Shown here in pieces: positions 42,561-53,435 of a stretch of DNA of 64,000 nt. How positions within the stretch are numbered: position 1 is the stretch's first letter; each line of letters starts with the position of its first letter. Source of the DNA: Bryopsis sp. KO-2023. Lineage: Eukaryota; Chlorophyta; Ulvophyceae; Bryopsidales; Bryopsidaceae. The translations under genes were made by a program, and so were the position numbers. The stretch is taken from assembly GCA_030272585.1 (NCBI GenBank), contig BSYQ01000007.1, positions 3,414,001-3,478,000 on the forward strand. The letters run 5' to 3'. The notes below the pieces were generated by a model that saw only the letters and a list, made by a program, of their open reading frames with translations, was not told the origin of the DNA and ran no database searches.

Positions 42561-45500
42561 CTAGAATCGAATGAGAAAGGGTGGGTCTGCCATGCACTGC
42601 ACGACAGACCTGGGGGGGTTCTTTTCGGAGCTTCCCCCCCACTGATGCCCCGCTCCCTTTTTTCGACTGGTGTATTCCCAGATCGAGCTCCCCAGGTTTC
42701 TACAGGAGGAACCCACTCCGTTCTGGAGCGACTCGCTGCAGTACTCCAGCAGTCGACGGCACAAGCTCTTCGTCTTGCACAGCTCCTGGTGCTGCGTCGA
42801 CTTTTCACGTGGGTTCGTGAAAACCCCCAGGGACCACGTCGCTCCAGATCCTCCGTCCTGGGGGTGCTTCCCACCGCAGCCTGATTCTTTGCCAGAATCA
42901 GAGAAGCCCTGCAAACAAGTCGGGAGAACCACAGATGGTTATAGTCTATCGTTTGGCTTTTGAATTGGCTGCATTTTTTTTGAACCATCATTCTTCAAGT
43001 GCGCTTTTTGACCAGCATTCTGTAAGTTTCTATTTTAACCAGCATGGACATCAGAAACCCCTATTGCAGCCTGCCCAGAATTTGCAAAATATGGCAGCGA
43101 AGGAACAGTAAATCCTAAATCTGGTCAGACAGACAACACTGTGATCTGCTGTGAAAACTCAAAAGTACAAAATGAAAAGCTGGTAAATAATGGTGGTTGC
43201 GATTCAGGTCAACGCCTTAAAAAACCAATCAACATCACTTTTCCTACAAGCACTTTTATCTCCATCATTTTGTATGACAGTCATGGTCCATTTTTCTCAC
43301 CTCCTTGTCCAATTTCCTGTGGGTTGAACAGCTTTCTAGTGCTGTCAACCCAACAGGTACCCCACCATCGCCGGTCCCGAGAGGAGCAGAAGCTCGGAAA
43401 TCACCGTCCTCAGCCCCATCCAAACGGCGATTCCTGGAGCCTCCTGCATTTCTGCAGCCCAGCGAATGTCCAACTGGGTCGCTGCCCGACCATGAGGCCG
43501 GGCAACCCCCATCCCCTCCCAGTTGAAAGAATCCCAGGGAGCTGTCTTCACGCCCAGCGCCAGCTTTCGGTCCAGGGCGCCGGTTTCCCGAGCCCCCGTC
43601 TGTCATCCCTCCTCCTCCAACAAGATCTCGCTTGCCCTTTTGTCCGGCAGCCAACGAGTCTTCGACGAGTTGCTTTTGGGGGAAGACGGAATGCGGACCA
43701 GAGTCGCAGGGACGCTTGTGGCATTCAGCCGAGTCCAAAATTTCCAAATTCAGGCGCGATGTGAAGCAGCTCGCGGATGAAATCCCCAACACCAGAGCTG
43801 ACGATTTTTCTCCCGTGGGCATCTTCTTCCCCACCAATGGCGCTCTCAAAATGGTGTCGGGTGCGTTACCAACTGGTTTTTTCGTATGCTGCTTTGCCAG
43901 TTTCCCCCCCTGATGCGAGCCCATCAACATGGAGGGTATGTCGCACTCGCCCACCCACAGGACCCCATGCTTGTCACGCACACCTCTGGATTTCTCCTCC
44001 TTTTCCTTCTGGAACGACTCCTCCACGACCTTGCCGGACTCCACTCCAGATAGTTCGCTGTCGACCGAAACCTTATTGGAAAGAGCCTCCACGAGACAGT
44101 TATTGTCGTCGATGGTGCGAGGCGAAGATCGAAACGCCCCGATCTGGCCGAGGTTGTCCATGTCGTACATTTCCCCGCGGCAGTGATCGTTTCCGAAATC
44201 GCTGTGGGTGGCGATATCCTTCCCTCCATGCTCCCCGCTCAGGGTGTCCTCGCTGGTCAGACTCCCCTCAAAAAGGCTTCCGTGAAACTCCTCCTCTCGG
44301 TGATCTTCGTCGCACAGAGACATGTCGCTTGGCCAGAAATCCAGAAGGTTTGACTGGAAGGTATCCCCCAAATCGTCCATCGATCGATCTCCTTCCTCAG
44401 AGCATGGCGGCTGGCACTCCAACGGATACTCCTCCTCCCAAGCCGTTTCGAAAATCGGGACCCTCTCCGACCCGCTGCCGAGGTGACAGCCATCGTTGTT
44501 TCTTTCCTTTCCAAAACTTCCAGTGGGGTGAGTGTCGTCGACCTCGTTCTTGTTTTTGGAATCCCCACTGTCGCAAAATTGTTTGATTCCCCAAACCTGG
44601 CAATGTTTCTCTCTTGTTCGCTTGGTATAGCCGGAGCAGGCTTCCCAACAGCTCCTCCCCGGACAAGACATCACTCTTTTCAATTGCCTTGCCGCTCCAA
44701 TGGTCGCGAGAGGGCTGGGGACCCTGATTTTGGATTCGTCGCTTTCCCCTGCAGACGAATATTCCAAATCAACTTGACCCTCACAGCCGCCCCTATTCTC
44801 TTCTTTCCCCAGCCCGGGTCGCTTCTGCTCCGCATGATTAAACCAACTCCCACTGAATCCCTTGTCTGATGTACGTATGATCCGCTCTGAGGTCGTCCTC
44901 TTGATGGCGATGCGAATCTTGTGGAGCCCCCCCTTGATTGGTTCTTCCTTCACGGAAGCATCCCCTCTTGTTTGTTCGTTTTCTACTGATTCCCTCCCAC
45001 TTGTCTCTTTTTTGGATCGCATCACTTCCAGAAAACTGCAGTCCCCCACCCAACGAACTCCATGCCGATCCACGAAACCTTCAGTCTGCTCCTCCTCCTC
45101 CTCTTCCTGTGATTCCCTGTCTGACTTGGGAACCACTGCTTCCCCTCTTTCGGTTTTCGCGGTCGACAACCAGACATCCGACGCATTCGCGATGCCCAGC
45201 TCGGACACCCCGAGAAGGGAGCTTCCGGAAAAGACTGGGTGCGCTGCCTTGCCCTTATGTTGAGGGAAGCCGAGCGAGGTTTTCTTGACGGGGGCGATGA
45301 CCTCTTCCCCCATCGAGTGGCTTCGCCTGGGCTCTCCCACCATCGACGCACCCCATGAAGGCAACAAGCCAGAATCCCCACCCAGCTCCACATCCAAAGA
45401 ATGCGTTCGCCTGGACAGAGCCAAAGACAACGCCGATAGGTTCCTGCAGGAGCGTCGCCCAGCCTTCATGGCGATGGTATGCCCGAAATCCTCTCTGTTC

Positions 45501-45817
45501 CAGTCCTCAAAATCGCACTCCCCCATTTTGGAAGCGTGCCTGGGCAAACCGACCCGAGCCTTGTCTGCATGTCTGCCATGGAGCAGATCCATCTCCGAAG
45601 GCTTGTGGTTTATTGGCTCAAAAATCCTTCGAGAAGGCATCCATTTCCAAGGCTCTCCTTTGGGCGATCGTCCGAATGGAGTCGTCGAATGTGATGTTGA
45701 TGATGATGTAGTAGAAGATGATGATGGTGCAGGAAACATTTTCAATATGGTTGAAATCTCTTCAAAGTGCTCATTCCCTTGCTCTTCGATGGTAGACTGT
45801 AATGGCGTTACGTTCAT
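42561..45817 (-). CDS. Unrecognised large protein with a duplicated DRHGVRWVGDC-type motif, about 954 aa
   Basis: Exon 1 is 45817-43301, ending at GAG|GTGAGA; exon 2 is 42908-42561 after TTTGCAG, phase 0. The protein is hydrophilic, rich in Ser, Glu and Gly, and mostly disordered in appearance. A short motif occurs twice: DRHGVRWVGDCSFLEVMRSK and DKHGVLWVGECDIPSMLMGS; both are preceded by acidic runs and followed by a basic stretch. A third region (SKMGECDFEDWNRED) is weakly similar. Exon 2 has an amphipathic segment, LCRRLLEYCSESLQNGVG. The conserved HGVxWVG core suggests a short peptide-binding motif repeated along a scaffold, which is inference. The first in-frame ATG was chosen. Confidence 0.6.
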
Positions 45818-47738
45818 AACCTGCGCGCATAACGCGTCACACCACGACTGTTCTTCACCGACCCCGAACAAAAGGGTAAAAGCAAGAGTAAGAATTAATA
45901 ATCAGGTGTTTGGAAGGGATCCTGGTCAATCCAGAATAAACAGGAGCGCATCACCACCTAGTTGGGGTCCGCCAACAATTGGGAAAGAAACATTCCTTAG
46001 AAATTTTATATCTGTATAAGTAGAGGGAAGTGCTCCTTCCCTCCAAACTGAAATGCCGAGTTGCAGAAAGGATTTATTGACAATATGAATTAATTCTAGC
46101 CTGATCTTCCAGAAAAAAGGTCATTTCCACTCTTTGAAATATTGGGCTTTATTTTGATCCAGTTGATTTGTGCTATAATCCCTTTTTTTTTCAAAAGTAA
46201 AGACCCCCCTGCCCTGCTAATCCAAAAGAGAACAGGAGAAGGACTCTCTCCCCAAAAGCCACGTCTTACAAAAGCATAGAGCGAAACGCTTACGTAAGAC
46301 CGTTGAAAGTCCGCTAGAAGCCACCCGCAAACGTACGGAGGCGTAGGTGGAAGAACCATTCATGGTGCAGGAAACAAAGCCCATACGAGGAGGCATTCAC
46401 ACGAGGGGGAAGGATTCTTTCGGACTAAAATTTCGAAAGATGCGAAGCTCGTATTTCCTTTTGCTCACCTTTTTGCAGTCGTGTTTGTGCGTCGGATAGC
46501 TGCTGTGTCTCGATTCGCGTCTCGTTGATCTTTACCCTGCGGGTGAAAACAACCTTCTTTATGGAGTACTCGTTGAAGCGTCCTCCAGGCAAGCAGAGGA
46601 CGGTTACGACACGAAAACGAAATGCAACCCCCCAACACCACGCAAAACAACAGGAGCTCTGCTTAAGCAGGCAGCTTTCTAAAACCCTCCATACAGCACT
46701 CGAGGCTTTATTGTTCCCGAACCCCGTATTTCCTGCGGAACTTCGAGAATATGCGTGGCCGCTGTTGAACAGGCTTTGACTTACCTCCAGAACTATAGTT
46801 TTTCCTCCAGTATCAAAATCAAAAGCCGAACGTTTGGAACGTTGAACGTAGCGAGGAGATCGCTTGTCCCTTTTCACAGAATACTGCCGTGGGATTGGGT
46901 ATGTTTTGCACAGCATGCATTTCCCGAACTCTTCAACGCCACGAAAATGGTGTTTAAGGAAGGTCCCCCCCCCCATTAGCCACTCACGTGTGTACGATTC
47001 GCATCAACGAACGGTTGTGGGGATGGTTTCTTTTTGCAGTTTCTGAACTGCCCCAGTAGTGCTGGAAGAAAATCCCCACATCCAAGCCCAAGCAACTGAT
47101 GCACTGAGGACCCCCATCACGTACTGGCCTGAACATCCATAATAATCTTACCTCGACCACTGACCCCGCCCAGCACCTTCCAGGATGTGTGCGTCTTGGT
47201 TGGCCCACTTACAGAAAACCAGTGAGTTTCTTGGCACGATTGATTCCCCAGCCCCTGGACCAATATGTGTACCTCTGCTGCATTTTCCAACCTTTCCAAC
47301 CCCCTTCAGACCATTTATGGTTTACAGCAGAGGTGTGAGAACCGATCAAGGGTTGATGCAAGGGCATTGTGATTCTGTCAAGTTGTCAAAAGGACGATTC
47401 CTGTGGAGTGCGAGTGGAATTGAGCCTTGTTCTTCCATTTTTTGGGGGGAGGTCGGGAAACGGTGGCGAAGGATATCAATCTTGTGCATGGGTTGCCTGT
47501 CTGTGAAGTGCGCTTCTACATCAAAATCTCACTTCCTTCTGGTTGCTGGGCATTTGGCTGAAGGACTGGTGGTTGGACACTTGGCTGAATCACAAAATTG
47601 ACAAAGCCTCCTTTGTGATCATTGGCACATTTACCCCCTTTCCCCACCACAACGAACAAGAGATAAATAATGAAAGAGGATTGAACATGTGGCAAAAAGC
47701 AACTCCTTCGTTTACATAGCCATTGCATTCAACCAAAT
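45818..47738. other. Region between the large minus-strand gene and the MFS transporter gene
   Basis: No coding gene is supported. Minus-strand splice-donor-like sites follow open stretches at about 46468 (CAAAAAG|GTGAGC) and about 47155 (GGTCGAG|GTAAGA), so non-coding 5' exons of the downstream gene are possible. Confidence 0.35.
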
Positions 47739-49683
47739 TCATCCTTTCCCACTTGCGATTTTCGACCTTGCAGCAGAGTGGTAGAGCAAGAACATTGCCA
47801 AAACACCCAGAAAAGGACCAAAGGCCAGAATCCCAAACACCCATCGATACGTCACTCCTTCATCCAACAGATAAGGAATCAGAAAAATGGTCAAAACCGT
47901 CAAAGAGAACCCCGATGCAAGCTGGGCAGTCAGGGCCGTTCCGATGTATCTCTGCTCGCAAACCTCGGTCACCATTGCTGAAAATTGGGCCGAATCCGCA
48001 ACGACAAAAAATCCCCAAATCAGGGAAATTAACACCGTCACGCCTAGAGGGCCCGACCTGGAGGGCCCTACAACAATGGAGCAAGTCCCTGAAATAAGCA
48101 TGCATAACGCTGACCATTTGGTTCGCCCCCATCGGTCAGAAATGTATCCCCCAAAAGCACATCCGAAAAATCCAGTCCCCAGCACCGCAAAGGTCAACCA
48201 GGCCGCCTCCGAACGAATTTCCGAAACCGTTCCTTTGTTGTGGACCTTTGACAGCAAATCCTCCGAGAAACTGGAATACCTGTTTTGCCCCACACCAACA
48301 CAGACACATCAGCTGTCACATCGACATAGGGACGGCCCCACAGACAAAACTCAACCGGCTAATTCTACAATTTCCTACAATTTCCTAACTGCACATCGAT
48401 AACTTTTTAAGGTCACACACTCATCAAGCAGTCACTCTTTTAAGGTCACACTAATCACATAATCACTCTTTTAACGTCACACTAATCAAGCACCCACCAT
48501 GCCCACATCGCATAGAGTTCCCACATATGGCCAAAATACCCCAGCACCGCGAGCCCTGTTGCTTTATCCTTCATCAATCTCGGTAATGCTCGGGCATCGA
48601 ACACCACAGACTTCAAGGCAAAGGGTCCATTCTGAAACAAGGCCATCACGAACAGCCCCCCTGTCAACGTGGCGGAAGATGTCCCCAGAATCACCACTTT
48701 GTGACTGTCTGTTCCTAGAGCTTTCAGCATGAACGGCAAGGCACTGCCAGCTGACAGGGCCCCTACCAGCAACCCCATTGCAAGTCCCCGGCCTCGCTTG
48801 AACCATGTGGATGCAGCTTTCATGCCAGAAGGATAGACCCCTGCACGGCTCCCCACATCACCGGTGTGGCGAACCTGAGCATTGTGAGTTGATGGGATTA
48901 TATTTGATGCTTCCAATATGTAAATCCATGCATATATAGATAATAGATAATAATAACCACATATATATAATCATATATAAGGCCCCGGCCTTGCTTGAAC
49001 CATTTTTACATAATATGTATTATATATTGTGGTTCAAATGCCGTCTGGCAGTCTTTCGTCGAAGTGAACCATTGGTGGGTTAGGCTTGGGAATCCCATGC
49101 AAATGCAGGACAACAACCAATTCTTCGTAAGGGAGTTCAATGGGGTATCGTAGTTGGAAATCTCGCAAAGCATTTCCGTGAAATTTTTTAATTGAAATCG
49201 ATATTTTGAAACTGAAACGAAATTCTACCCCAGTTTTCCAACGTCAGTCTCCCCACCAGCAAGAAACGCCCCGGTCGCTCCTCGAGCGGCGATGGCCCCG
49301 GCGAAAGGAAGACCTTCAATCACTAACAACGCGTTCGCGACGCAAGCCCCAGTCGCTCCGAGCAGCATCATAACCTTGGGCGTCAAGACGTCAGGGAGGT
49401 TCGTCACCGCGCTGAAAAAACTCCCCACCACGAATCCGATTTGCACCGCGATGGTGAGAAAGGATCCCGTCGTTTCCCCGATATCGTACGTTTCCTTGAG
49501 CTTCGGAAGCACCGCCGACGCGCTGAACCAGGTGGACATAGACAACAGCATGCCCACCAGCAGCACCCCTAGATGCCACCATCGAGTCGGCGGGCCGTCG
49601 GCAAGCTCATCCTCTTTCCCTCCAGCCCGTTCCACTTCCTTCTCGCTTGTGGCGATTTCGGCTAGGAGTGTGGAGCGGGTCAT
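47739..49683 (-). CDS. Major facilitator superfamily transporter, 3 exons, about 436 aa
   Basis: A secondary membrane transporter of unknown substrate. Exons: 49683-49257, 48840-48498, 48279-47739; phases 1 and 2 at the joins agree. About twelve hydrophobic segments can be traced, starting WWHLGVLLVGMLLSMSTWF and followed by ETTGSFLTIAVQIGFVVGSFF. The start of the second half has the MFS loop motif GGYISDRWGRTK. PSGMKAASTWFKRGRGLAMGL is the loop typical of MFS members that sense or expel small molecules. The cytosolic N-terminus (residues 1-30) is acidic. The length is normal for the family. Intron 1 carries a short degenerate copy of exon 2 sequence. Confidence 0.88.
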
Positions 49684-51621
49684 TTTTGAAAAACGGAGGT
49701 TTCAACGTACTGTTTTAATTGGAACAAAAAGCATCCCATCGCTCGCATAAGGCCTCCCGTCACGTAGGCTGTTGACGCAAGGAAATTGGCAAAGCTTGAA
49801 CTGGCAGTGTACTAGCGCACTGACGCGGCCCGCTCGGCGACGTTTGGGCCAGCAGAATTCAGTTCCAGTGCTATGGTTTCCCCAACAACGCGGAATCTCG
49901 TTCGACAAGCAAACGAAACTCGTCGAAAGAATTTGAAACAAGCGACTACAGGTCAATCAGATACATATTTGCGTATCAGATTTCTTTCCACGTTGTGGTG
50001 GTGTTGGTGTTCCAAGGAAATGTTTAAATCGTAAATGTCCGACACAGAAACCTTCTCTTGCTCAGGTTTAATTTTATTTTTTAATATTTGTACCTTGATT
50101 GCACAACATAATCAGTTTTCGAAAACAGAAAATGTCCTGGCCAGGAGACCAATTTTTCTTTTCCATATTTTCGCATAATCCAAGTTTCAACTTGTTGCAA
50201 AGACTATAACCAAAATTAAGTGGGCCACCACCAAAATAAACTCTTTTCCTCTGATACCAAAAATTACAAATCAAAGTTTTTTTTAATACCCTTTTTTTCC
50301 CAAAAGAAAGATAACCAAACAGAGCAATACATTTCATCCATGATGTTCAAAAAGATACAACGTTTTTTTCTTTTCTTTTTTTTTCTTCACCCCCTCAAAA
50401 AGCAATTGCAAAAAACAAAAAAAAAAAAGGTGCAGCAGAGCTGCTGGTGGACTTGATCTTACATATTTTTCTTTTACCCCATCAAAACCTTTCCCCCAAA
50501 AAACACAAAAACATCTTGAAATCGCACTCCCGAAAAAAACGAAAGCTGCTAGTTTTACACTCGCGTTTCGCGTTACATCCGAATTTTAACCATATGCAAC
50601 CCCACCCTTCTTCCGCTGTTCTAAAAATAGACGACACTTCTGTCATGTTTCTAAAAATAGACAACACACCAAAGAAGCATCCCTACGCATTTTGCGTATG
50701 TGACCAAAGTTGGGAGTCATTTTTTTTTTTTTTCGTGTCTCTTTTCTTTCTTTCTTTCTCATTTCTTTCTTTCGAATCGAGGAAATACAATACAAAGTGA
50801 AAAAACAGAAAAAAACCATAACCAACAAAAAAAGAAAAAAGACAGCGAGCCCATCGTTGCAGACAAAAACTATCGTCGAAGTCTCCTTTCCCCCCCCTCC
50901 CCCCCACTACCCGACCGGCACCCCCCGGAATATAAACAAAGAATATTGACAACATGCCAACCAATGTGTGGGCATTCCCAGCCACCACCGTCGGTGGCAG
51001 TTATTTCACGTCAACCCACGCGGAAAAGCACCCTCCCAACCCTCAACCCCGCTTTTCTCGTAGTTTGAAAATATTTTGACCCCCTTACTCATACCCTGGT
51101 CCAATGCCAGACAAAGCAATTGACATGATTTCTTCTTTCCTTTTCCTTTTTCAAAATCTCTCACTCTCCCTCACTCTTTTCTCATACATATAAGAGTTCC
51201 TTTCCCCACCCCCACCCCAATCACTGCATACTAAACAATGTATCTCTTCCCATGCCTACAACAATGAAATTTCTGGATTGATTTTTTTTTTCCCTCCTTT
51301 CTTTTTTTCTTTATTTTCTCTTCTCTTCGAAGCTGGCCATCCTCAGAGAAAAAGAAAAAAAAAGAAAAAAGAAACAAGAACTTGTCAAGATGAGCTACAC
51401 ATAAGTGAGGTAAATCCGATCTCCAAGCAGATTTCTGAAAGTTGCGGAGAAAAACCCCTCGAATTACAAAACCAAGCACTCTTCCCAAATCAGGGTAGGT
51501 TCGTTTCCTTCGTAATTTTCTTTCGACTTTCGTTCTGTTTTCCCTTTCTGTGTTTTTTGTTTGCTTCTTTTTGTCATGAGGGCCAAAAATCAAAACTCCC
51601 AAATTTCACTAATAGTCCGCA
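49684..51621. other. Homopolymer-rich intergenic region
   Basis: The left end is the MFS promoter side. 50040-51600 has long A, T and CTTT runs and resembles the other AT-rich 3' regions. Probably includes the 3' UTR of the TMUB-like gene. No other gene is seen. Confidence 0.45.
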
Positions 51622-53143
51622 TCACGTCCCTGAGCCTCGCACCGGGGCATGTGGCCTGGGTGGAATGTAAGTTGAAGGCGTCCGTCGTTGTGCCGTGGTG
51701 TTTCCGTAGCTGATGGATGAGGAAAAGCTGACGGGGGTGTCCACGGAGGATGAACTCACGTTGACTTGCCAAGATTGAGGCCACGGGCAATGGCTGGCGG
51801 CACAAGGTATGACGAATGCCACCGTCATGACCGCGAGCATCGCCACCGATGCATTATCAAACATATCACCTGGGGTTTTTACACACACAGAGACTCTTGG
51901 CTTCAGCTTGACGGAAAAATAAAAATGATTTGTAAAGTAAAGTATGTAAAGTGAGTTGTGCGGGGAGAGGGGATGGCCAGGTTTGGTTGCGTGGGTTGCA
52001 AAAACATCAAGAGCACATTTGAGATGAGATTTTTTCGGCTTCCTGTTGAATCGGATGGACTTACATTCGGTGCTGGTGAACATCATTTGCTTGTTGTTGG
52101 TTTTTTTCTTTAAAAAAAAAAAAAAAAGTGCTGAAAACCTGCCTTGTGTTTTCGACATCAAAATTGTGCAAGTGTTGGGTGAATGATTGAGAATGGTTCG
52201 GAACGCACCACAACAGAAGAACAGCATCCAGAAGAGTCCGAGCATCAGGCCAAAAATCCACATCAAAACGAGGCCTGGATCCACCATGTCAAACTGCATT
52301 CACCAAACATGGAAGATTGGAATTGCACATTGAACAGAATTTTTGCGCGACAAACTGACTTCATTCAGTGTAAGATATTGATTGGAGTTGATTTTTTTTT
52401 ACCTCCAGTTTTGCCTAATTAATGGAAGAACACAAATGAACATGCCACGGCCTCTGGTACCAGGAAAAATCAGCAATAAAAATGTCTCACTTTTTTTTTC
52501 CCCAGCTAATTCTTGCATCCTATCTCTGCTGGTATTGTTTCAAAAGATTTCCAACAGGAACCCCCCCCCCCAAGAAGATTTCATCTAATTAAGTTCAAAA
52601 ACTTAAGGTCGTCAAAACTCGACGAGAATTCCGACTTTCGAGACCTGGGGGCTCACCCAATCCGTTTGCGGTTGATCGACGCTGGACCGGTTTCTCTCAT
52701 CCCCTCTTTTCGGTTTGAAATCCGAAACGATGCAATGCAAGACATCGCACGTGACGTTCTTTACTGGGTCGGTCGCGAAAAGCTCCCTGCCTCCCGCTAT
52801 CAACCGAACGTGGTGCGATTCAGACCAGCGCTTTGCTTCTCGAACCTGGCGACGCATATCCAGCCATATACCTCGGAAAAAAGAATCCCAACCGTAAACC
52901 GTCACCCCCCCAAAAAAAGCAGGTGTGACATTTTCGTTTCAAGGGGGGTAGACAATTCGCCAAACTTTATAAACAGCCAGAACTGAAGGAAAACCACCGA
53001 CAGTGAAATAAAGAACAGCTAACCTTTCGAAACAAAGTCCCAGCGTCGTCTGACAGGTTGTTCAGCTCGACGCTCAAGTCTTGGTCCCCGTTCGCGAATT
53101 TCACTTTCAAGAGCCGACGTGGTTTTTCTTCCGTGGCTTCCAT
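51622..53143 (-). CDS. TMUB/Dsc3-like membrane protein with ubiquitin fold, 4 exons, about 213 aa
   Basis: Exons on the minus strand: 53143-53024, 52845-52657, 52293-52209, 51869-51622; phases 0, 0 and 1 agree at all joins. The N-terminus is a ubiquitin-like domain: LLKVKFANGDQDLSVEL (strand pair), VREAKRW, VRLIAGGRELF and DVLHCIVSD, the pattern of animal TMUB1/2 and fungal Dsc3. Two membrane segments follow (LVLMWIFGLMLGLFWMLFFC and ASVAMLAVMTVAFVIPCA), then a Ser/Pro-rich tail. Relatives act in ER-associated or Golgi membrane-protein degradation with E3 ligases, so a similar role is possible. It is divergent from IFT74 across 292 bp. Confidence 0.8.
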
Positions 53144-53435
53144 TCGTTCGACCTGTTTTTGTGTTTTTTTCTCTCGGAGCGCACACGGTGCCGATCGCTG
53201 GAGTACCCTGCCAATACGAGCCGACTTCGCTGGAGGGGGTATGATATAAGGAGGTGGCAAATCGTTGCAACGAACCAGTAAAAGATACGCTGTCGACTCT
53301 TTTCGCCAGTCGGTCACACAAACATCCCACACACCAGACAAAAACTGAACACACACGACTTCCACCGCTCTTCTTCTGCAAGATAAAAAACCCGAAACAG
53401 TTAGGTCGGGGATTTTCCTTGCTCTTCAAGCAACG
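53144..53435. promoter_or_regulatory. Short divergent promoter between the TMUB-like gene and IFT74
   Basis: 292 bp between two outward-facing ATGs. It contains TATGATATAAGGAGG near 53239 and a perfect palindrome CGTTGCAACG near 53264-53273. No further motif is assigned. Confidence 0.45.

Noticed and set aside
43777-44586. 269-codon plus-strand ORF across the large minus-strand gene
   Set aside because: Pro/Arg/Ser-rich antisense frame; the minus frame is much longer and splices in phase.
53264-53273. CGTTGCAACG in the IFT74 promoter as an RFX X-box
   Set aside because: It lacks the 1-3 nt spacer between half-sites, and RFX factors are not expected in most algae.
52967-53365. Longer N-terminus for the TMUB-like protein, upstream of 53143
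   Set aside because: The upstream residues lack an ATG in good context, and the ubiquitin-like domain begins properly after the methionine at 53143.
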